Of a stretch of 11,185 bases of DNA, positions 7,359 through 11,185 are shown one piece after another. The first letter of the stretch is position 1. Each line of letters starts with the position of its first letter. A model generated the notes under the pieces. The model worked only from the letters and a program-made list of their open reading frames with translations. It searched no databases and had not been told where the DNA came from. This stretch comes from Goniomonas avonlea (Eukaryota; Cryptophyceae; Goniomonadida; Goniomonadaceae), in the NCBI GenBank assembly GCA_003573635.1, contig QUTJ01031378.1, positions 1 through 11,185 of the forward strand. The letters run 5' to 3'. A program made the position numbers and the translations under genes.

Positions 7359-8687
7359 CTATTTTGATTCTGTCAGAGTTGTCGATTTTGCCATGGATTC
7401 AAGATCATGAGCCGAGAGATGTTCCTCATGAACAATGACCGCGCCGCCTCCAACGGGCCGATCGACGTCCACGTCCCACTCCACCACAGTGAACCTTTCT
7501 CCCTTCCGCCGGCCCTTGTTGAGAGCCTCGGACACACACCAAATTTCAGTCCAGGTGCCCCGATAGGGACCGGCCACCTTCAGCATCTCCCGTCGACCCT
7601 CGCGGTTGGTCCAACACCGACACACCCAGTAAACCTTTCGACAGCCGCCACCTCGTAACAAGTGAGAGGACAGCGGTTTACCTTTGGTCAGCCGCCCACG
7701 ACCAGAACATCCGGTCCCCCAAGGGGCTGGTGCAGGCAAAGATCCCCATTCACAAGCTTCTTTCACCCAGCTGCATTCATCCCAGTCTTCGGTCACGGGG
7801 GGCTCTGCAGTGAGCCCACCAGCTAGAAACTTGTCAGCCTGAGAAATTGGTTCCCTTGCGGCTCTTTCAGCACGGCCTTGCAGCTGGCGCGCGTGTTCGG
7901 CCTTCAGCCATTGCTCAGCAGTCGGGAGTGTAAACTTTGGGGGCTTCAGGAGATGGTCAGCGGGAATGTGTCGAGACTGCAGAGAAACCATGAGCCGGAA
8001 ACTTTCACGGAGCGCCTGCGCCAAAGGTCAGCTAACTGCGAGGTTGCCAGCGCTGCTCACTTGAATCGCTTTGAGACCTGCGGGTGTCGGTTCAAGAATC
8101 CCAAGAGAGTACGCGACGCTTTCGAGCGTTGACAAGCATTCGAGTCTTGGTTCTTGGCGAAAACTGTATCCGCTCTTCCCTGCGTTGGAGAATTGAACCC
8201 GCTGGAGCCGACCGTCACGTTCGGCATGTTTCAAAGCAGTGCTTTTGTTCAGAAGCTGGCGTGCCTGAGCCCATGTTCCATCAACCACGAACAACACCCG
8301 CCCTGATTCTAATGGTGGAAGGTCCTCCATATCAATTACATTCGGGCCCGGGAACAGAAGCAAGGAGTCAGGACATCGCAACGCAGCCTGCAGCCCGGCT
8401 TCCAGACAGTGCTCGGTTTCAAAGCCTTTGTCAACATACACCTCACAGTTAGCGAGACACAACCGCATAAGCGGGACTGTCCCAATTATTCGCTTGCCAG
8501 CAGCTTCGTCAGGATGTTGCAGGACCACGACGCGGGTTGCCAATTTGACAGGTCCATCCTCCGGCAGTGCAGCGCAAACACAAACAGAACATGGACGTTT
8601 ACAGCCCGAACAATACTCGCGGCGTTGACGAACGTCAATGGAAGCAATAGCATTTTCCACTTCGTGGTCATGATCGTCCTGCTCCAT
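7359..8687 (-). CDS. DTWD2: tRNA-uridine aminocarboxypropyltransferase (DTW domain, DTWD2-like)
   Basis: DTW-domain enzymes transfer the 3-amino-3-carboxypropyl group of S-adenosylmethionine to uridine, making acp3U in tRNA. Exons 8687-8061 and 8015-7359 are joined over a 45-nt GTGAGC-GCGCAG intron with a CTGAC branch motif, in phase 0 (GLKAIQ then ALRESFRLMV). The product is 427 residues. The N-terminal zinc cluster CSGCKRPCSVCVC is at 26-38. The signature LFVVDGTWAQARQLL gives the D-x-T-W core, followed by SFRQEPRLECLSTLESVA, the family's substrate-side motif. The DTW domain ends near residue 235. A roughly 190-residue C-terminal extension follows, making this protein much longer than human DTWD2 (about 298). 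A GTAAAC-GAAAG pair (47 nt) inside the extension would shift frame and is judged unspliced. The start is ATG 8687; an in-frame GTG two codons upstream is ignored. Confidence 0.9.
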
Positions 8688-8836
8688 GCTCACATAAAGG
8701 AGTCAGCACTCTCGGTCGACGAGCCGCGGGCGCACTGACGTTCACACTCAATGGCCCAAACCCTATCGTTGTGTTAGCAACATCGCATACATGTACAGTA
8801 TCGTTCCGATTAGTGAGAACGCTAGTGGTACATGCG
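8688..8836. promoter_or_regulatory. Divergent DTWD2 / TRMU promoter interval
   Basis: A 149-bp gap separates the two start codons. It contains TGACGT at 8736-8741, the same hexamer as in the DPH6/PSMB2 interval, and a GC-rich patch (GAGCCGCGGGCGC, about 8720-8732). No TATA box is evident. Assignment rests on gene orientation. Confidence 0.45.
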
Positions 8837-11134
8837 ATGGCCTTGAGACAGTGCAGCCGCCTCCTGAAAGCCACTCGCAGCAGTGGGAGAGCGGGATTCT
8901 TAGGCCCTGCACGTTGTGCATTGAGATCGGTGTCATATGGTGGGTTGGCTACCATGTGCTCTCCTGCCGACACATCTCTGCAGGTCCTGTCGCTGTTGCG
9001 ATGTCTGGTGGTGTCGACTCCTCGGTCACCGCCCTGATTTTGAAACGGGCCGGTGTGAACATCTTTGGCATTTTTATGCGAAACTGGGACGAAACCGAAG
9101 AACGAGGTGGCGTCAATCCTTCGTGCACAGCAGAGGAAGATCGAGCTGATGCCGTTGAAGTGTGCAAGCAGCTTGACATTCCATTGCACCAGGTAGGTGT
9201 GTGACGTCCAGTCTCCTTACACTCAACACCGTATCAGGTGTCATTTGTGAACGAATATTGGACAGATGTTTTCAGCAACTTCATCGACGACTACCGGCAG
9301 GGTTACACTCCAAATCCTGATATCGCGTGCAACAAGGAGATCAAGTTCAAACTTCTTCTTGAGCATGCTTTGAAACTCGGGGCTGTGTCATTGGCTACCG
9401 GTGGGTTCTTTGTAGTGACTGGCTTGTTGCGTTGTTGAAATGCCCCACTCAGGGCATTACGCCCGATCACGGCGAAAATCCGATGGATCTGTGGAACTCC
9501 TTCGAGCAGTGGACGAGAACAAAGACCAGACCTATTTTTTGGCCGCAGTTCCCGGAAAGGCCCTAGGGCAGGCGCAGTTCCCGTTGGGTGACTACACGAA
9601 AGCAGAAGTAGGTCGTTCGGGCAGTATTGAGTCCATTTCTGGTCTTCGTGGAGTGTACCACCTCTTTGACACGAGCAGCACATGTACGCACGCCCACGTA
9701 CTGCACAGGTCCGACAGCTGGCTTTGGGCGCTGGTTTGTGTACCGCGCGCAAGAAGGAGAGTATGGGTCTCTGCTTTGTTGGCAAACGGGATTTCGGGCG
9801 GTTTGTTGGTACGGCTGTTGACAATGATCGCGATTGTTGTTGCGATCGCTAACCGTTGGTGCAGGCGACTATATCCCCGATGCGCCTGGAGTGTTTCGAG
9901 ACGTTGACACTGGGCAGGCTGTAGGTGGGTGCCATGAGATGTCAGATGGATGGTTTTACTTGCAAGGGAAAGAGGAAGGTGGCATCTTTGTTACGGATCG
10001 AGCCGGCGAGTGAGGTGACCCGGATGTTGGTCCAAAACCTACAAAAGTTAATCACGATCATTGCGATGGGGAGACAGAGAGGCAATGGCTGTCGAATTCC
10101 ATGAGGGGGCGGCTGCGAGGAGGCTGTCTTAGCGCAATACTTCCTGACCGTGCGTCTCTGCAGGTCAGCATCTGGGTGTCCACCTCTTCACCATTGGCCA
10201 GGTACCCAGCTGTTGTCTTGCCAAGCTCGATATGGCCTAATGGGAATTGTGTCTGCGCGAACAGGTCTCCTAGGCTGGTTCTCTAAAAAACAACGCATAT
10301 CTCCAAAACGTCAGATTTTTCAAAATATTTGACTGATCTGGCGCTTTGGGACAGTTTATTTTGAAAGCTGGGACAGTTTCTTCCCTAGGATCAGCACGCG
10401 TGTCTGTTGATAGCTATTCTGAACCAGAAGTCGCCCCCTGGTTTGAGAAACCAGACGCTGGTTCGTCAGGAAGTAGGCACTGGTTTCAACCTGAACCTAA
10501 ACCTCAAACCCAACCCGCGACCATGCACCGCTAGCCGTCTCCCTCGTCCTCGTAGAGCACCCACAGCCTGCACCCTCCACACGCCGCGCCGACAGCGAGG
10601 CTCCCTCCATCCTCGGATGGCACCCACGCACGCACTCTGCACCTCCCACTAGTCCTCGGTGAGGGTGCCGACACCCTCGTCCTCCCACGCCCACACACCC
10701 TCGTCCTCGGATGGCACCCACAACTCTCGAGCGCGCCCGCATAAAGCCAGGCAGAAATATGTTTTGTTGTTTCAACCTCGCCTCAACCTAAACTTGACTG
10801 TGCAGTCCCTTTAACTATGCACCGCCGTCTTCGTCCTCCCAGCACACAGCTCACCCCCCAGGCACACACCGCACCGCTCGTAGCACTCCCGCTCAGCGCA
10901 CTCTGCACCCCGGTGCCCTGCACCCTAAACTGCTGCAACCCAAGCCACCCCAAACGACGCAGCGCACCGACACCGTCCGCTCCCTCCTTCCTCTTCTGGC
11001 ACCCACGCTGCACCACACCGTAAACCGCAACTCTCTAGGGCGCCCGCATATCCGGCCAGGCAGAAAAGTGGTTTGTTGTTGCCAAAGATGTGGACAGCAA
11101 CTGTGTCTACGTCGGGAAAGGCCGCTCCCACCCT
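8837..11134 (+). CDS. TRMU: Mitochondrial tRNA-specific 2-thiouridylase (MnmA family), 3' end outside window
   Basis: TRMU/MTU1 uses ATP and a persulfide sulfur to make 2-thiouridine at wobble U34 of mitochondrial tRNAs. Exons: 8837-8939, 8984-9192, 9238-9400, 9453-9607, 9709-9808, 9865-9924, 10164-10201, 11039-11134; 924 nt, 308 residues so far, then donor GTGAGT at 11135. Residues 1-34 ([20 protein letters not shown]...) are basic, serine-rich and free of acidic residues, like a mitochondrial targeting peptide. PP-loop SGGVDSS is at 42-48. TPNPDIACN gives Asp132 and Cys135, the pair equivalent to Asp99/Cys102 of E. coli MnmA. LATGHYAR and KDQTYFL follow. [11 protein letters not shown] carries the second catalytic cysteine, Cys232. 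[11 protein letters not shown] (266-276) and [16 protein letters not shown] (287-302) open the central domain. The C-terminal beta-barrel is missing because the window ends. Confidence 0.93.
9925..10163 (+). other. TRMU intron 6 (239 nt)
   Basis: It joins GQAV to [13 protein letters not shown] in phase 1, from donor GTGGGT to acceptor CTCTGCAG. Reading through stays open for about 30 codons, but the product lacks the HxG...YT.GQ motif order, so the splice is required. No other element was seen. Confidence 0.75.
10202..11038 (+). other. TRMU intron 7 (837 nt), expanded by tandem duplication
   Basis: It joins FTIGQ (end of exon 7) to GARISGQ (start of exon 8) in phase 0, donor GTACCC, acceptor CTCTCTAG. 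Its first 280 nt include an A+T-rich patch with a direct repeat of GGGACAGTTT near 10348 and 10371, and a perfect 7-bp hairpin (10438-10454). The rest is a CA/CCCAC-rich tandem duplication carrying an exon relic. Confidence 0.75.
10483..11077. repeat. Roughly 290-bp degenerate tandem duplication spanning intron 7 / exon 8
   Basis: Unit A (about 10483-10768) and unit B (about 10769-11077) both open with GTTTCAACCT, then share ATGCACCGC (10523 and 10817), GCACTCTGCACC-like sequence (10632 and 10898), AACTCTCNAG and the first bases of exon 8 (10732 and 11039). Offsets range from about 266 to 307 bp, so several indels have accumulated. Unit A also contains an internal 17-bp repeat, CCTCGGATGGCACCCAC, at 10611 and 10705. 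Confidence 0.75.
10732..10770 (+). pseudogene. Decayed copy of TRMU exon 8 start
   Basis: CGCGCCCGCATA here matches GGCGCCCGCATA of exon 8, and CCAGGCAGAAA and TTTGTTGTT follow in both, with the preceding AACTCTC-AG acceptor also kept. A 2-nt deletion after CGCATA breaks the frame, and similarity stops after about 38 bases where the second repeat unit begins. It is therefore a non-functional exon fragment left by the tandem duplication. Confidence 0.7.
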
Positions 11135-11185
11135 GTGAGTGTTCTCTCCATCTTGCCATCTCTGTGCCTCTCTGCCCCCCCCCCC

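Noticed and set aside
7407-8738. Plus-strand frames opposite DTWD2 (83, 84, 122 and 109 codons)
   Set aside because: Antisense shadows of the DTW-domain gene.
9303-9824. 173-codon minus-strand frame
   Set aside because: Antisense to TRMU exons 3-5 and their introns, with no motif of its own.
9925-10013. In-frame read-through of TRMU intron 6 ([11 protein letters not shown] segment)
   Set aside because: It looks briefly like the GTHKGWF motif of human TRMU, but ends in a stop, whereas splicing to 10164 gives the complete [11 protein letters not shown] motif.
10497-11159. Frames on both strands in the CCCAC/GGGTG-rich tandem duplication
   Set aside because: Low-complexity, repeat-driven frames inside TRMU intron 7.
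1-11185. Mobile elements, tRNA/rRNA genes, CRISPR arrays, bacterial operons
   Set aside because: No transposase or reverse transcriptase motifs, terminal repeats, tRNA cloverleaf boxes or regularly spaced palindromic repeats were seen; the gene content is eukaryotic nuclear.
11175-11185. Terminal run of C residues
   Set aside because: Probably simple sequence in TRMU intron 8 or the edge of an assembly gap; nothing can be inferred from it.

Overview
This window is nuclear DNA from an intron-rich, compact unicellular eukaryote. The evidence is a 20S proteasome subunit gene, a diphthamide enzyme, a mitochondrial tRNA thiolase and many short GT-AG introns. Typical introns are 40-60 nt, often with a TTAAC, CTAAC or CTGAC branch-like motif just upstream of the acceptor. 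The lineage cannot be fixed from the sequence alone. All gene models below were spliced by hand, by following protein-family similarity and reading-frame continuity across GT-AG pairs.

Layout. Six genes are arranged as three divergent (head-to-head) pairs. Pair 1: DPH6 (minus, ATG at 2010, eight exons down to 658) and intronless proteasome beta-4/PSMB2 (plus, 2141-2719), 130 bp apart. Pair 2: a small coiled-coil protein (minus, core 3501-3857, probable tiny upstream exons to 4085) and a probable seven-helix membrane protein (plus, ten exons, 3852-6655), whose 5' ends overlap. Pair 3: a DTWD2-like tRNA acp3U transferase (minus, 8687-7359, one 45-nt intron) and mitochondrial 2-thiouridylase TRMU/MTU1 (plus, eight exons from 8837, running off the window), 149 bp apart. 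The membrane gene and DTWD2 converge, with candidate poly(A) signals for each strand about 105 bp apart near 7060-7180.

Functional theme. DPH6 finishes diphthamide on elongation factor 2. DTWD2 adds acp3 to uridine in cytosolic tRNA. TRMU makes 2-thiouridine at the wobble base of mitochondrial tRNAs. All three tune translation, and DPH6 and TRMU are both PP-loop ATP-dependent enzymes. I see no evidence of co-regulation beyond a TGACGT hexamer in two of the divergent promoters.

The most unusual signal is intron growth by partial exon duplication. TRMU intron 7 (837 nt) contains a decayed copy of the start of exon 8 within a roughly 290-bp tandem duplication. Intron 8 of the membrane gene (406 nt) contains a decayed copy of the exon just upstream. 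I found no mobile element, RNA gene, CRISPR array or obviously new multi-gene system.
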